A stretch of DNA of 34,115 nucleotides from assembly GCA_002327685.1 (NCBI GenBank), contig DCXN01000005.1, positions 61,263-95,377 on the forward strand, read 5' to 3'. The DNA is from Patescibacteria group bacterium UBA2135 (GTDB taxonomy: Bacteria > Patescibacteriota > Minisyncoccia > Phycocordibacterales > UBA2135). The notes beneath the pieces are model-generated. The model was given only the letters and a program-made list of their open reading frames with translations. It searched no databases and was not told where the DNA came from. Numbering within the stretch: position 1 is the stretch's first letter; each line of letters starts with the position of its first letter. A program made the translations under genes and the position numbers. Below are positions 16,659 through 24,916 of this stretch, one piece after another.

Positions 16659-17261
16659 ATGGCTGAATTTAAAACATCATTTATACCCAAAAAGTCGATT
16701 ACGCAGACACAGAGTAAAAAGCCACAAAAGGGTGTGGATTTGGTATTGTTCATTTCACTCATTTTGTTTCTTGCAACCTTACTTGTCGCTGGAGGTGTGT
16801 TTGTGTACGGGACGTTGCTTGAACGACAAGAACAATCACTTATTCTTTCAATTGAGCGTGCGCGGGAAGCAATTGAGCCAGAGCTTGTTGATAGTTTGAA
16901 ACGAATTGATTCACGAATCGAAGCAACTCGGCAAATTCTTGATGATCATCTTGTCATATCAACTGTTTTTAATCTTCTTGAACAACTTACCCTTGAAAGT
17001 GTGTCATTTGATGGGTTGCTTTTTAGTATGGAGCCGAATGGGAAAATTATTTTAAAATTAAGCGGTGTTTCGCGGGATTATTCTTCTGTTGCATTGCAAT
17101 CTGTCATTTTTGGAGAGAATCGATTCATTGAAAATTCTATTTTTTCTGATTTACATCTTAATCCGCAGGGTAATGTACTGTTTAATTTCTCTGCCAATAT
17201 AAATGATAGACTTGTTTCGTATAAAAACATCTTTGTTGATTCAAGTTTGTCAGGAATTTAG
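16659..17261 (+). CDS. pilN: PilN-like pilus alignment protein
   Basis: The protein is 200 aa with a cytoplasmic N-terminus (about 1-28), one transmembrane helix (about 29-52, LVLFISLILFLATLLVAGGV), a coiled-coil-like stretch and a C-terminal alpha-beta domain. PilN links PilM to PilO in the inner alignment complex. Identification rests on position between pilM and pilO and on topology, because sequence conservation is low. The gap to pilO is only 9 nt and has no repeat array. Confidence 0.75.
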   Translation: MAEFKTSFIPKKSITQTQSKKPQKGVDLVLFISLILFLATLLVAGGVFVYGTLLERQEQSLILSIERAREAIEPELVDSLKRIDSRIEATRQILDDHLVISTVFNLLEQLTLESVSFDGLLFSMEPNGKIILKLSGVSRDYSSVALQSVIFGENRFIENSIFSDLHLNPQGNVLFNFSANINDRLVSYKNIFVDSSLSGI

Positions 17262-17270
17262 ATTTTATTT

Positions 17271-17810
17271 ATGCTCAAACACATTACACCAGCTATACTC
17301 ATCATGGTTTCAATTGCGCTTTTCTTCTTTTTTATTGTGCCACGTTACGAAGAGATTAAAGATAAGCAAGCACAAATTGGACCTTTGAATGAGGCATTGA
17401 GTAATTCAAAAAAAGTACAAGCAGTTCGCGATAACCTGCTTAGCAGTTATAATAATATCGCAGATGCAGACCTTGATCGGCTCCAAAAAATCTTACCGGA
17501 TCATGTTGACAATGTTCGCCTTATTCTTGAAGTTGATCGTATTGCGTCACGTAATAATATGATTCTTCAAAATGTGGTGACGCGCGGCAGTCTTCGGGAC
17601 GAACAGAACATACTTGGTCCAGACGATTCGCTGTTTGGAAAGCTCCGTATTAATTTCTCACTTGCTGGCCGCTATGATTCATTAGTTAATTTTCTCTCTG
17701 AATTAGAACAGAGCCTACGGGTCGTTGATGTTGTCGCACTATCTTTTTCTCGTGGCGAGGGTGATTTCTATGAGTATGAAGTTGAAGTTGATACGTATTG
17801 GCTGAAGTAA
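17271..17810 (+). CDS. pilO: PilO-like pilus alignment protein
   Basis: The protein is 179 aa with one N-terminal transmembrane helix (TPAILIMVSIALFFFFIVP), a heptad-like coiled coil (about 25-75) and a small ferredoxin-like C-terminal domain. The middle motif LDRLQKILPDHVDNVRLI is characteristic of PilO. It partners PilN outside the membrane. Confidence 0.85.
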   Translation: MLKHITPAILIMVSIALFFFFIVPRYEEIKDKQAQIGPLNEALSNSKKVQAVRDNLLSSYNNIADADLDRLQKILPDHVDNVRLILEVDRIASRNNMILQNVVTRGSLRDEQNILGPDDSLFGKLRINFSLAGRYDSLVNFLSELEQSLRVVDVVALSFSRGEGDFYEYEVEVDTYWLK

Positions 17811-17940
17811 ATGTAAAATGTAAAAATCAAAAATAAAAATGACAGATAAAAATATAAAAATATTTGTTTTCTAAATTACTTTAATTTTGGATTTTGCATT
17901 GTAATTTTGCATTTTAATATTTAAATTTTGAATTTCTAAC
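17811..17940 (+). repeat. Heptamer array hairpin, pilO to PilP-like gap
   Basis: Left words are AAATGTA, AAATGTA, AAAATCA, AAAATAA; right words are ATTTTGG, ATTTTGC, ATTTTGC, ATTTTAA, ATTTTGA. The arms are diverged reverse complements. Confidence 0.6.
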
Positions 17941-18240
17941 GTGAAAGATAAAACAAAAAACATTATTGGTGGTGTTATTATACTCATTGTCGTTTTTGCC
18001 GCGTACTCATTTTTCTTCGTTAAAGATGAAGATTCGGCGTTGCTTGTCTCTCAAAGCGCTGGAGGGGCGCGTGGCGAGTCTGAAATTGTACAGGAATTTC
18101 TCGTGCTTTTACATACACTCGGGAATATAAAACTTGACACAGATATTTTTGAAAACCCTATTTTTAATAGTTTGCGTGACGAAAGCGTTGAGCTTTTTGA
18201 CGAACCTCAAGGAAGGGAAAATCCTTTTGCACCTCTTTAG
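17941..18240 (+). CDS. Short PilP-like pilus locus protein
   Basis: The protein is 99 aa from a GTG start, with an N-terminal transmembrane helix (about residues 9-27), a short outer segment and the ending GRENPFAPL. That ending recalls the RDPF motif at the junction of the PilP N-terminal region, but the PilP beta domain is missing. It is placed between pilO and pilB, where PilP is expected. An adaptor role is inferred from position only. Confidence 0.6.
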   Translation: MKDKTKNIIGGVIILIVVFAAYSFFFVKDEDSALLVSQSAGGARGESEIVQEFLVLLHTLGNIKLDTDIFENPIFNSLRDESVELFDEPQGRENPFAPL

Positions 18241-18314
18241 TAAGTAGTTAGTAGCTTATTTATTTTTTCTACGATTTCTCTGCTTACTACTATCTACTTA
18301 CTACTTACTAATTT
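18241..18314 (+). repeat. Heptamer array hairpin before pilB (TTACTAC type)
   Basis: The left arm has AGTAAGTAGTTAGTAG; the right arm has TTACTACTATCTACTTACTA, ending 3-5 nt before the pilB ATG. The same TTACTAC word recurs inside pilD (24298-24331). Confidence 0.75.
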
Positions 18315-20120
18315 ATGGCATTTCTAGACCACCTTGTTCAAAAAGGTATTTTACAATCAAAAGAGCTGGACGAAGTTATTCAAGAGTCTGCTGATACGGG
18401 CGACATTGAGTCCGCGCTTAAAAAACGCGGCATTGACACGAATGCATTACTAAAACTCAAATCAGAATATTATAACGTTCCATTTCGGAATGTTGAATCG
18501 CAAAGTATCTCAACTGAACTTTTGCGTTATATTCCCGAAGAGTCCGTACGGCATTACCAATTTATTCCAATTGGTTTTGAGAATAGTGTGCTTGAAGTTG
18601 GTATGGTGGATCCCGATAATATTGAAGCGCGTGATGCGCTTCAATTTATTGCTTCTAAGTTAGGTGTTCCTTTTAAAATCTTTTTAATCTCAAGAAAAAA
18701 TTTCAATGTCTTGCTTGAAAATTATCGAGGTCTGACCGGAAAGGTACATGAAGCGCTCTCTGAGCTTGAGACAGAATTAACCCCGGCGCAAAGACACGTG
18801 TCTGTACCAAAGATTGACAAGAAGATGGGGGCAAAGGAAGACATACTTGCTAAATCTGTTGCTGGAAAACCGAAACAGGCTACTCAAAAAGCTACATCGC
18901 AAGATTTACAGAAAGCTATAAATGAGAAAACGATGCTCGTTGAAGATGCTCCGATAACTAAAATAGTTGGGGTGATTTTACGTCATGCTATTGATGGTCG
19001 TGCGTCTGACGTACACATCGAGCCAGTAGAGGGGAACATCCGGGTGAGATTTCGTGTTGACGGAGTTCTTTATACAAGTTTAAAGTTGCCGATTTCGGTT
19101 CTTAGCGCGGTTGTTGCGCGCATTAAAGTGCTCGCCAGCTTAAAGCTTGATGAGAAAAGAAAGCCACAGGACGGCAGATTTCCAATGAAGCTTGAGGATA
19201 GAACAATCGATTTGCGTGTTTCTACTTTCCCTTCGTATCATGGAGAAAAAGTTGTGATGCGTATTCTTGATCCACAGCGCGGTATTGCTAAGCTTGAAAA
19301 AACTGGTCTTACGGGGAGGAACCTTAAAGAAGTACAGAAAGCAATCAAGGCGCCGTATGGTATGATATTATTAACGGGACCGACGGGTTCCGGAAAGACA
19401 ACAACACTTTACGCGATGCTTAACGAGTTAGATCGTGATAAAAAAAATGTAGTAAGTTTAGAGGATCCGGTTGAATACAGTGTTTCTGGTATGAACCAGT
19501 CGCAAGTGCGTCCCGAAATTGGCTATACGTTTGCTTCTGGTCTTCGCACTATCCTACGGCAAGACCCGGACATTATTATGGTTGGAGAGATTAGGGATCA
19601 AGAGACTGCGGAACTTGCTATTCAAGCGGCTTTAACCGGTCATTTAGTTCTCTCAACACTTCATACCAACAATGCGGCAGGAGTGGTGCCTCGACTTGTG
19701 GATATGGGCGTTGATCCATATTTGGTTGCGGCAACACTTATTCTTGCTGTGGCACAACGGTTAGTGAAAGTTATTTGCCCAGATGCGAAAAAGCCGGTGC
19801 CAATTGAAGGAAGTATTAAGATTATGATTGATAAATTGTTTGAAGATTTGCCGCCTGAATTTAAAAAAACACTTCCTACCTTGAAAGAGGTGCATGAAGC
19901 GTCTCCTACAGCAGATTGTCCGGGTGGAACACGTGGTAGAACTGGAGTATTTGAACTGTTTAGTGTTGACCGTGCAATGGAGGATGTTATTCTTAAAAAT
20001 CCAGTTGAGGGAGAGATTTTAAAGGTTGCACGTGCACAGGGCATGGTCTCTTTAAAGGAAGATGCGGTTATCAAAACAGCAGAAGGTATTATACCCTTTG
20101 ATGAAGTCAATACGTTGTAA
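18315..20120 (+). CDS. pilB: Type IV pilus extension ATPase PilB
   Basis: The protein is 601 aa. A GspE/PilB N-terminal domain (about 1-150) is followed by a linker and the secretion ATPase core. Walker A is GPTGSGKTTT (about 355), the Asp box includes SLEDPVEY, Walker B is IIMVGEIRDQETAE, and the His box is HLVLSTLHTN. It powers pilin polymerisation from the cytoplasm. The C-terminal zinc site normally has two CxxC pairs; only single Cys remain (ICPDAKK and DCPGGTRGRTG), so zinc binding is probably lost. Confidence 0.95.
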   Translation: MAFLDHLVQKGILQSKELDEVIQESADTGDIESALKKRGIDTNALLKLKSEYYNVPFRNVESQSISTELLRYIPEESVRHYQFIPIGFENSVLEVGMVDPDNIEARDALQFIASKLGVPFKIFLISRKNFNVLLENYRGLTGKVHEALSELETELTPAQRHVSVPKIDKKMGAKEDILAKSVAGKPKQATQKATSQDLQKAINEKTMLVEDAPITKIVGVILRHAIDGRASDVHIEPVEGNIRVRFRVDGVLYTSLKLPISVLSAVVARIKVLASLKLDEKRKPQDGRFPMKLEDRTIDLRVSTFPSYHGEKVVMRILDPQRGIAKLEKTGLTGRNLKEVQKAIKAPYGMILLTGPTGSGKTTTLYAMLNELDRDKKNVVSLEDPVEYSVSGMNQSQVRPEIGYTFASGLRTILRQDPDIIMVGEIRDQETAELAIQAALTGHLVLSTLHTNNAAGVVPRLVDMGVDPYLVAATLILAVAQRLVKVICPDAKKPVPIEGSIKIMIDKLFEDLPPEFKKTLPTLKEVHEASPTADCPGGTRGRTGVFELFSVDRAMEDVILKNPVEGEILKVARAQGMVSLKEDAVIKTAEGIIPFDEVNTL

Positions 20121-20240
20121 TATAATAACAAGAACAATACTAATATACGAATTGTACGAATGATACGAATAATACTAATACGTATTCGTATACATTGGTA
20201 TCATTCGTACAATTCGTATATTGGTATTATTATATTTGGC
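20121..20240 (+). repeat. Nonamer array hairpin A1 (TACGAAT type)
   Basis: The left arm is built of TACGAATNN/TACTAATNN units; the right arm is its near-complete reverse complement. Bases 20151-20230 are identical to 20657-20736, so the response regulator gene is bracketed by two 80-bp direct copies. Confidence 0.85.
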
Positions 20241-20639
20241 ATGGAACAAGATAAAGGACAAAAGAAAAGGAGCGTTTTTATCATTGATGATGATAAATTT
20301 TTGCTGGATATGTATGCCTTGAAATTTAATGAGCTTGGTTTTGATGTTTTGACTGCGCTTTCAAGTGAAGATGCGCTTAATTTACTTAAAGAGAGCAAGC
20401 CGGATGCGATTTTGCTTGATATTGTTATGCCTGGTATGGATGGACTTGAGTTTTTGAAGAAAGTAAAGGAAGATCATGTTGCAGAGAGTTCTCTTATTAT
20501 TGTATTGTCAAATTTAGGGCAAGAATCGGATATTGATCAGGCAAAACAAATTGGCGCTGATGGCTATATTGTAAAAGCAAGCGCAACACCAGGTGAGATT
20601 GTGAAGAAAGTTACTGAGTATTTAGAAAAACAAAAGTGA
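20241..20639 (+). CDS. CheY-like single-domain response regulator
   Basis: The 132-aa protein is a receiver domain only. Acidic residues lie in VFIIDDDKF, the phosphoacceptor is Asp60 (ILLDIVMPGMDG), the switch residue is Ser90 (VLSN) and the conserved Lys is Lys112 (IVKAS). No output domain is present. Placed between pilB and pilT, it may tune the switch between extension and retraction, as PilG/PilH-type receivers do (inference). No histidine kinase is nearby. An upstream in-frame start at 20160 would translate the palindrome and is rejected. Confidence 0.9.
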   Translation: MEQDKGQKKRSVFIIDDDKFLLDMYALKFNELGFDVLTALSSEDALNLLKESKPDAILLDIVMPGMDGLEFLKKVKEDHVAESSLIIVLSNLGQESDIDQAKQIGADGYIVKASATPGEIVKKVTEYLEKQK

Positions 20640-20742
20640 ACAATACAAATATACTAATTGTACGAATGATACGAATAATACTAATACGTATTCGTATACA
20701 TTGGTATCATTCGTACAATTCGTATATTGGTATTATCCTACT
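20640..20742 (+). repeat. Nonamer array hairpin A2 (TACGAAT type)
   Basis: Second copy of the A-type array. Bases 20657-20736 match 20151-20230 exactly. The right arm ends about 6 nt before the pilT ATG. Confidence 0.85.
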
Positions 20743-21798
20743 ATGGACAAAGCAAAGCTAGATGAATTAATAGATATTGTTATAAAAGAGGGTGCATCTG
20801 ATTTACACCTTTCAGCAGGCAGAAAACCCACTATCCGAGTGGCGGGTGATCTTATTTCTCTTGTGAAGCAGTCAGAACTTTCAAAGGAAGAGACGCTAGC
20901 GTTCTTGTCCTCTTTAGTGGGAGAGGAGCGTAAAAAAGAATTTCTTGAAACACACGAAATTGATTTTTCTTATTCAACTCAAGAAGGGATGCGCTTTCGG
21001 GGTAATGCGTTTGTCCAGCGTGGTGCCGTGGGTGTTGCACTTCGTCTTATTCCTGCGAAGATCAAAACACTTGAAGAGCTTAATTTACCGCCTATTCTTG
21101 AGACATTTGCACAGCGCAAGCAGGGATTCTTCCTCGCTGTTGGTCCGGTTGGACACGGTAAGTCAACAACTCTTGCGGCAATGATTGATATTGTTAACAG
21201 GGAAAGGACTGAACATATTGTTACTATTGAAGACCCCATTGAATTTGTTTTTGAAGAAGGTAATTCTATTATTGACCAACGTGAAGTTGGTTCTGATACC
21301 CAAGAGTTTCATTCTGCTCTGCGGTCTGTTTTCCGTCAGGATGTTGACGTGATAATGGTTGGAGAAATGCGCGGGCCGGAGACAATTGCAACTGCGGTGA
21401 CTGCTGCGGAAACTGGTCATTTAGTGCTATCAACGCTTCATACTAATAATGCGTCACAGACCATTGATCGGATCATTGATTCATTTCCGCCCGAACAACA
21501 AGGACAAATAAGGGCTCAATTATCACAAAGTTTGGCTGGCGTTTTTTCGCAGCGGCTTATTCCACGTGTCTCCGGAGGGGTCATTCCTGCCTATGAACTT
21601 TTGATTAATAACAATGCTGTTGCCAACCTTATTCGTGAAGGGCGTACACATGAAATTAATGTAGTTATTGAGACCGGAACAGCGGAAGGAATGGTTAATA
21701 TGGATAGGACACTCGCCGAGCTTGTCAGGCGTGGTGAAATTACACCCGAGAATGCACAGGCGTACTCATTAAATGCGGAAACGCTTAAGAATAATTGA
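20743..21798 (+). CDS. pilT: Twitching-motility retraction ATPase PilT
   Basis: The protein is 351 aa. It has an N-terminal PAS-like domain (LIDIVIKEGASDLHLSAGRK), Walker A GPVGHGKSTT with His where Ser is usual, an Asp box (IEDPIEF), Walker B VIMVGEMRGPET, a His box HLVLSTLHTN and the PilT hallmark AVANLIREG. It drives pilus retraction for twitching and DNA uptake. The open frame upstream from 20701 runs through the repeat, so the start at 20743 is preferred. Confidence 0.95.
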   Translation: MDKAKLDELIDIVIKEGASDLHLSAGRKPTIRVAGDLISLVKQSELSKEETLAFLSSLVGEERKKEFLETHEIDFSYSTQEGMRFRGNAFVQRGAVGVALRLIPAKIKTLEELNLPPILETFAQRKQGFFLAVGPVGHGKSTTLAAMIDIVNRERTEHIVTIEDPIEFVFEEGNSIIDQREVGSDTQEFHSALRSVFRQDVDVIMVGEMRGPETIATAVTAAETGHLVLSTLHTNNASQTIDRIIDSFPPEQQGQIRAQLSQSLAGVFSQRLIPRVSGGVIPAYELLINNNAVANLIREGRTHEINVVIETGTAEGMVNMDRTLAELVRRGEITPENAQAYSLNAETLKNN

Positions 21799-21863
21799 GG
21801 CGCTAGGCTTTAGGCCCTAGGGAAAACGAAAATTCCTAACGCCTAACGCCTAACGCCTAACGT
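21799..21863 (+). repeat. Heptamer array hairpin before pilC (CCTAACG type)
   Basis: The right arm is four tandem CCTAACG units ending one base before the pilC ATG. The left arm (GCTAGGCTTTAGGCCCTAGG) is a diverged reverse complement starting at the pilT stop. Confidence 0.8.
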
Positions 21864-23072
21864 ATGCTTTTCAAATACAAAATCATAAATCAGGGTGGGA
21901 AACAGCAGGAAGGAACAATTGATGCCTTAAATCGTAATATTGCTATTAATTCCCTGCAAAGAAGGAATTTTACTGTTGTTTCTATTGAGTCGGAGGAAAA
22001 ACAGTCATTTTTTTCACTCCAGTTTTCTCTACTTGAACGTATACCAACAAAAGATGTTGTAATTCTGTCTCGCCAAATTGCGACACTTTTTACGGCAGAG
22101 GTGTCTGCACTTCGTGTATTTCGTATGCTTGCTGGTGAATCAGAAAATGAGCTTTTACGAAAGAAGCTTGCGAATGTTTCAGATGATATTCAGGGAGGTT
22201 CTTCTATTTCAGACGCGCTTAGAAAGCATCCATCAGTATTCTCAACTTTTTATGTTAATCTGGTTCGTGCCGGAGAAGAGACTGGAAAATTAAACGAAGC
22301 GTTTGCTCATCTTGCTGATTATCTTGACAGGACACATGAATTAACAACGAAAATGAGGAATGCGATTGTATACCCTGCGTTTCTTATTGCTACATTTATT
22401 ATAGTAATGATATTAATGCTTACTATGGTAATCCCGCGTCTGTCTGAGATTTTGCTTGAGGCCGGACAAGAAATTCCCATATATACGAAAATCGTTATTG
22501 CGTTGAGTGATTTCTTTGTTAATTTCGGGTTTTTGCTACTAATTCTTATTGCTATTGGTGTTGTTGCACTATGGCGTTTTATAAGGACTCCAGCTGGTAG
22601 GCGCTCTTTTGATAGGTTTAAAATATCAGTGCCGTTTTTTGGAAAACTGTACAAAAAGTTATATTTAGCGCGTATTTCAGACAATATGTTCACTATGCTC
22701 TCAAGCGGCATTCCAATGGTTAAAGGGCTTGAAATTACCGCTTCTATTGTTGGTAATCGTATCTACGAGGATATATTTAAAAAAACCGCGGAAGATGTAA
22801 AAGGAGGAGAGTCAGTTTCAAAATCCCTCGCGGTGTATCGTGAAGAAATTCCGAGTATTATGGTTCAAATTATAAAAGTTGGTGAAGAAACAGGTGAATT
22901 AGGAAATATTTTGCATACACTCGCAAAGTTTTATGATCGTGAGGTGCGCAATGTTGTTGATACACTTGTTGGGCTCATTGAACCCGTGATGATTGTAGTC
23001 TTAGGGCTTGGTGTTGGATTTCTGCTGACCTCGGTCCTGATTCCGATATATAATATTTCAAGTGGGTTTTAA
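21864..23072 (+). CDS. pilC: Type IV pilus platform protein PilC
   Basis: The 402-aa inner-membrane platform has two T2SSF domains (about 65-190 and 270-395) and about three transmembrane helices (for example AFLIATFIIVMILMLTMVIP). The duplicated motif VRAGEETGKL / VGEETGEL marks the family. It interacts with the PilB and PilT motors. The start directly follows the CCTAACG array, with no Shine-Dalgarno sequence. Confidence 0.95.
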   Translation: MLFKYKIINQGGKQQEGTIDALNRNIAINSLQRRNFTVVSIESEEKQSFFSLQFSLLERIPTKDVVILSRQIATLFTAEVSALRVFRMLAGESENELLRKKLANVSDDIQGGSSISDALRKHPSVFSTFYVNLVRAGEETGKLNEAFAHLADYLDRTHELTTKMRNAIVYPAFLIATFIIVMILMLTMVIPRLSEILLEAGQEIPIYTKIVIALSDFFVNFGFLLLILIAIGVVALWRFIRTPAGRRSFDRFKISVPFFGKLYKKLYLARISDNMFTMLSSGIPMVKGLEITASIVGNRIYEDIFKKTAEDVKGGESVSKSLAVYREEIPSIMVQIIKVGEETGELGNILHTLAKFYDREVRNVVDTLVGLIEPVMIVVLGLGVGFLLTSVLIPIYNISSGF

Positions 23073-23130
23073 AGAATTGGCTCATATCTTTTGAGGCGAA
23101 GCCGATAAAAGTATGATTGCCAAACTTTAA

Positions 23131-23194
23131 CCCCCTCACTCGAAAAATCATTATCCTGCTTTAAAGCAGAATAATGATTTTTCGAGTGAGGGGG
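23131..23194. repeat. 64-bp near-perfect palindrome
   Basis: Two 32-nt arms starting CCCCCTCACTCGAAAAATCA meet at TTTAAA with a single mismatch and no loop. There is no T-tract. The outer CCCCTCACTC is shared with the hairpin at 23954-23978. It lies in the 359-nt pilC-pilin gap, between the end of pilC and the pilin promoter. Confidence 0.85.
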
Positions 23195-23270
23195 TGCTCA
23201 AAAAATATGGTCGCTCCACTCCCTATTTTTTGGCATGTGGATAAAGGTAATATATGCTTGTTTGTGCGTG

Positions 23271-23279
23271 TGGTATACT
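23271..23279 (+). promoter_or_regulatory. Extended -10 promoter of the major pilin
   Basis: TGG-TATACT, preceded by GTG, with no good -35. It gives the pilin its own transcript with a leader of about 145 nt that contains array A3. The rest of the gap holds the palindrome and no convincing gene. Confidence 0.5.
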
Positions 23280-23334
23280 ATAAAAACATGAAAAACATGA
23301 GAATTTTTTCTCAATTTTTTAGAGTAAATTTAGG

Positions 23335-23431
23335 TCGAAAACAAGAACAATACAAATATACCAATGGTACGAATGATACCAATGGATACGAATATATCGC
23401 ATTAGTAAAATTCGTATATTAGTATTATCCT
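23335..23431 (+). repeat. Nonamer array hairpin A3 before the major pilin
   Basis: The left arm is built of TACCAATGG, TACGAATGA, TACCAATGG and TACGAAT units. The shorter right arm ATTCGTATATTAGTATTAT ends 3 nt before the ATG. Confidence 0.7.
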
Positions 23432-23911
23432 ATGATTTTTTATAAAAAAAGTAAAAACAATGGCGACCCTGGTAGCGCAGGATTTACCTTGATTGAACTT
23501 CTTGTTGTTATTGCAATCATTGGGATTTTGTCAGCCGTTGTATTGGCGTCTCTCAATAGCGCGCGTCAAAAATCTCGTGACGCAAAGCGCGTTGCGGACT
23601 TGAAACAGCTTCAGTTGGCACTTGAGCTTTACTATGATGATAACTCAAGTGTATATCCTGCAACACTCGCGCCACTTAAAACTGGTAATTACATTCCAGT
23701 AATTGCGCAGGATCCAACTGGTGGTTCATATAACTACTTTGCGATTGGCTCTGGCGCAAGTTGCACCAGTTATCATTTGGAAGCAACGCTTGAGAATGCG
23801 TCCAATCCCGCGCTTGACAATGATGCCGATGAACCCGTACGTACAACATGTACCGGTAGTGCTACTCCCGACATTGAGGGTGAGGATCCTGTATACGACT
23901 TGATGCCGTAG
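23432..23911 (+). CDS. pilA: Type IV major pilin
   Basis: The 159-aa prepilin has a 17-residue leader ending GSAG, cleaved before FTLIELLVVIAIIGILSAVV with Glu5 present. The N-terminal helix continues to about residue 70, and a small globular domain has two Cys, one in GASCTSY and one in RTTCTG, that likely form the C-terminal disulfide loop. It is the probable fibre subunit because it has its own promoter and a typical length. Confidence 0.9.
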   Translation: MIFYKKSKNNGDPGSAGFTLIELLVVIAIIGILSAVVLASLNSARQKSRDAKRVADLKQLQLALELYYDDNSSVYPATLAPLKTGNYIPVIAQDPTGGSYNYFAIGSGASCTSYHLEATLENASNPALDNDADEPVRTTCTGSATPDIEGEDPVYDLMP

Positions 23912-23953
23912 GTTCCGCAAGACTGTGGATGTACACAGACAAAGCTTACCAAC

Positions 23954-23978
23954 CCCCTCACTCTGCTAGAGTGAGGGG
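23954..23978 (+). terminator. Hairpin after the pilin gene
   Basis: CCCCTCACTCT-GCT-AGAGTGAGGGG is a perfect 11-bp stem without a T-tract. It could limit read-through or protect the pilin mRNA 3' end. Confidence 0.5.
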
Positions 23979-23998
23979 ATTGATGTTACAATAAAGAG

Positions 23999-24832
23999 AT
24001 GTTAACGATGTTTATAGTCGGATTTGTATTTATACTCGGACTCATTGTGGGCAGTTTTATAAATATGGCGCTTGCCCGGTATAATACCGGTCTTTCTTTT
24101 AATAAACGATCGTTCTGTTTTTCATGTGGACACATGCTTTCATGGTATGATCTAATACCGCTTGTGAGCTTTATCATGCAAAGCAGAAAATGCCGCTATT
24201 GCCAAAGCAAAATCTCTTTTCAATATCCCGTCGTTGAACTAATAACAGGAGTGCTTTTTGTCTTTATCTTTTTTAAGCTAGATCCGTCTTTTTCCGTTTA
24301 CTACTTACTACTTACTACTTACTACTTACTCATCTTCAGTATCCTTTTATCAATCGCTGTATACGACATCCGTCACAAAATCATCCCAAACGCATTCGTC
24401 TACTCTTTTATCATACTTTCATTTTTAGGATTAATTTTCGAAATCTTAAATCTGAAATCTGAAATCTTAAATCTATTGGCTGGTCCTCTTCTTGCACTTC
24501 CGTTTGCCGCCTTATGGCTTTTCTCAAAAGGGAAATGGATGGGATTAGGAGATGGTAAACTCACGCTTGGTATAGGGTGGCTTCTCGGTTTATCTTCCGG
24601 AGCCGCGGCTCTTATCCTCGCAATATGGATGGGGGCGTTTTATGGCATTCTAATACTTGCGATAAGTAATATGGAACGCATAAAAAGGCATTTGTTCCCG
24701 CACACAAAAACATTTACAATGAAAAGTGAGATACCGTTTGCCCCTTTTTTGATTTTAGGGACACTTTTTGCGTTTCTATACGACATTTCTTTTGCTGATA
24801 TTCAATCACTATTTAGCAAGCTTCTTAGCTGA
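23999..24832 (+). CDS. pilD: Prepilin peptidase PilD
   Basis: This 277-aa polytopic membrane aspartyl protease cleaves prepilin leaders. The N-terminal zinc motif has two CxxC pairs (CFSCGH, CRYCQS), as in bifunctional peptidase/methylases. The catalytic Asp residues are in YDIRHKIIPN and GLGDGKLTLG. Two stretches are encoded by repeat words: 24298-24331 (TTACTAC units, giving YYLLLTTYYLL) and 24441-24475 (five AAATCNN units, giving EILNLKSEILNL). Its last codons and stop belong to array D1. Confidence 0.93.
   Translation: MLTMFIVGFVFILGLIVGSFINMALARYNTGLSFNKRSFCFSCGHMLSWYDLIPLVSFIMQSRKCRYCQSKISFQYPVVELITGVLFVFIFFKLDPSFSVYYLLLTTYYLLIFSILLSIAVYDIRHKIIPNAFVYSFIILSFLGLIFEILNLKSEILNLLAGPLLALPFAALWLFSKGKWMGLGDGKLTLGIGWLLGLSSGAAALILAIWMGAFYGILILAISNMERIKRHLFPHTKTFTMKSEIPFAPFLILGTLFAFLYDISFADIQSLFSKLLS
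24298..24331 (+). repeat. TTACTAC heptamers inside pilD
   Basis: Nearly five tandem TTACTAC units lie within the coding sequence and are read through in frame as a hydrophobic helix segment. The word is the same as in the array before pilB. Confidence 0.85.
24441..24475 (+). repeat. Five AAATCNN heptamers inside pilD
   Basis: Exactly 35 nt: AAATCTT, AAATCTG, AAATCTG, AAATCTT, AAATCTA. The word is the same as in the minor-pilin gaps and in gatA. Confidence 0.85.
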
Positions 24833-24916
24833 TTAGCTTCTTAGCTTATTAGTAATTATGAACATGTTTCAAAAAATAAGACCTAAAAAGCTAAGAAGCT
24901 ACAAGCTACAAGCTAA
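24815..24916 (+). repeat. AGCTA-type inverted arms D1 around the minor pilin start
   Basis: The left arm (24815-24852, TTAGCTTC/TTAGCTTA units) covers the end of pilD. The right arm (24886-24916, AAGCTAC units) lies inside the next gene's leader-peptide codons. The start codon lies in the loop. Confidence 0.75.

Noticed and set aside
20160..20240. 27-residue N-terminal extension of the CheY-like protein
   Set aside because: It is encoded by the palindromic array (Ile/Arg/Tyr-rich) and precedes the normal receiver start.
20121..20742. CRISPR array or insertion sequence at the 80-bp repeats
   Set aside because: Only two copies, palindromic inside, with no unique spacers, no cas genes and no transposase; they flank a whole gene.
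23288..23422. 44-aa ORF starting MKNMRIFSQFF upstream of the major pilin
   Set aside because: More than half of it is translated repeat array A3, and it has no Shine-Dalgarno sequence; more likely pilin leader RNA.
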